From Fidelibacterota bacterium (lineage in GTDB: Bacteria; Marinisomatota; Marinisomatia; Marinisomatales; UBA1611): a DNA stretch of 6,159 bases. Below the pieces are notes generated by a model. The model made no database searches. It had not been told where the DNA came from and worked only from the letters and a program-made list of their open reading frames with translations. The stretch's first letter is position 1, and each line of letters begins with the position of its first letter. Below, in pieces: positions 5,732-6,159 of the stretch. Both the position numbers and the translations under genes were made by a program. The DNA is taken from contig NZKX01000011.1 of assembly GCA_002694025.1 (NCBI GenBank), forward strand, positions 1-6,159, given 5' to 3'.

Positions 5732-6159
5732 ATGACTGAAAAACAAATATTAGAATTATTAAAAACTATAAAATATCCTGGTTTTAACAGAGATATTGTT
5801 TCTTTTGGAATGGTAAAAGAAATAAAAACAATTGAAGATAAAATTCAAATATTTCTTAATATATCTTCACAGAACGAAGAAAAGAAACGGCAAATAATAT
5901 CTGCAGTTAAAAAACTTCTATTTTCAAAAGTTGAAAATTTAGAGATAAAACTTATTGAAGATAAGGTACCTCCGGTTCAAACACAGAATCAAAATGATAT
6001 AAAGAAATTAGATAATGTCAAAAATATTATTGCTGTAGCAAGTGGAAAAGGTGGCGTTGGAAAATCAACTGTAGCAGTAAATCTTGCTTGCGCATTAGCC
6101 AAGAAGACTTTGAAGATAGGTCTCTTAGACTTAGATATATATGGTCCATCTTTACCAAT
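5732..6159 (+). CDS. mrp: Mrp/ApbC-type Fe-S cluster carrier ATPase, 5' part (continues past the window edge)
   Basis: The gene is cut off by the right edge; 142 codons are visible. The N-terminal DUF59/MIP18-like domain (about 1-80) begins [16 protein letters not shown] and includes [12 protein letters not shown] (20-31). A Gln/Asn-rich linker (about 79-93) leads to the P-loop domain, with [15 protein letters not shown] (99-113) containing the deviant Walker A motif (Lys106 and Lys111). [10 protein letters not shown] (131-140) is the Asp-containing switch segment typical of Mrp. Family members (ApbC, Mrp, Nbp35-like) bind and transfer 4Fe-4S clusters as dimers in an ATP-dependent way. The ATG at 5732 fits the start of the DUF59 domain, although no Shine-Dalgarno sequence precedes it. 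Its position directly after a terminator means it relies on read-through or on a promoter inside the ferredoxin region. Confidence 0.93.
   Translation, partial: MTEKQILELLKTIKYPGFNRDIVSFGMVKEIKTIEDKIQIFLNISSQNEEKKRQIISAVKKLLFSKVENLEIKLIEDKVPPVQTQNQNDIKKLDNVKNIIAVASGKGGVGKSTVAVNLACALAKKTLKIGLLDLDIYGPSLP

Overview
The window is an AT-rich, densely packed stretch of bacterial chromosome in which every credible gene is on the + strand. I see no transposase, phage gene, CRISPR array, tRNA or rRNA. The gene families suggest a Gram-negative member of the FCB group (Bacteroidota and relatives), plausibly a marine lineage such as Marinimicrobia/SAR406. The clues are an outer-membrane barrel with a PorV/PorQ-like N-terminus, a DoxX-like protein of the type common in Bacteroidota, and Mrp with an N-terminal DUF59 domain. 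The lineage is inference; the sequence carries no marker gene that fixes it.

Positions 59-4839 look like one operon of six genes with overlaps or gaps of a few bases. In order these are an outer-membrane beta-barrel protein, an exported lipase of the Staphylococcus/Geobacillus type (family I.5), a MarR-family regulator, the DNA repair glycosylase MutY, a PlsC-type acyltransferase and a DoxX-like membrane protein with a signal-peptide-like N-terminus. The first two are joined by a TTGA stop/start overlap. marR and mutY abut exactly, in the same frame (TAA then TTG). At least two genes (the lipase and mutY) appear to need TTG starts.

Positions 4840-5730 are looser. A 65-base spacer is followed by a small membrane-anchored coiled-coil protein of unknown function, then a 103-base spacer. 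Next comes a seven-iron-type ferredoxin with the best Shine-Dalgarno sequence in the window and a clear rho-independent terminator. Only eight bases after the terminator's T-run, a Mrp/ApbC P-loop ATPase begins; it runs off the right edge. Ferredoxin and the Fe-S cluster carrier Mrp are functionally compatible neighbours, and MutY also carries an Fe-S cluster.

Most of the window is ordinary housekeeping content and I found no convincing undescribed system. The part most worth a second look is the lipase: a family best known from Firmicutes, coupled to an outer-membrane barrel gene, with a changed zinc-site spacing and a run of eight G bases early in its coding sequence.
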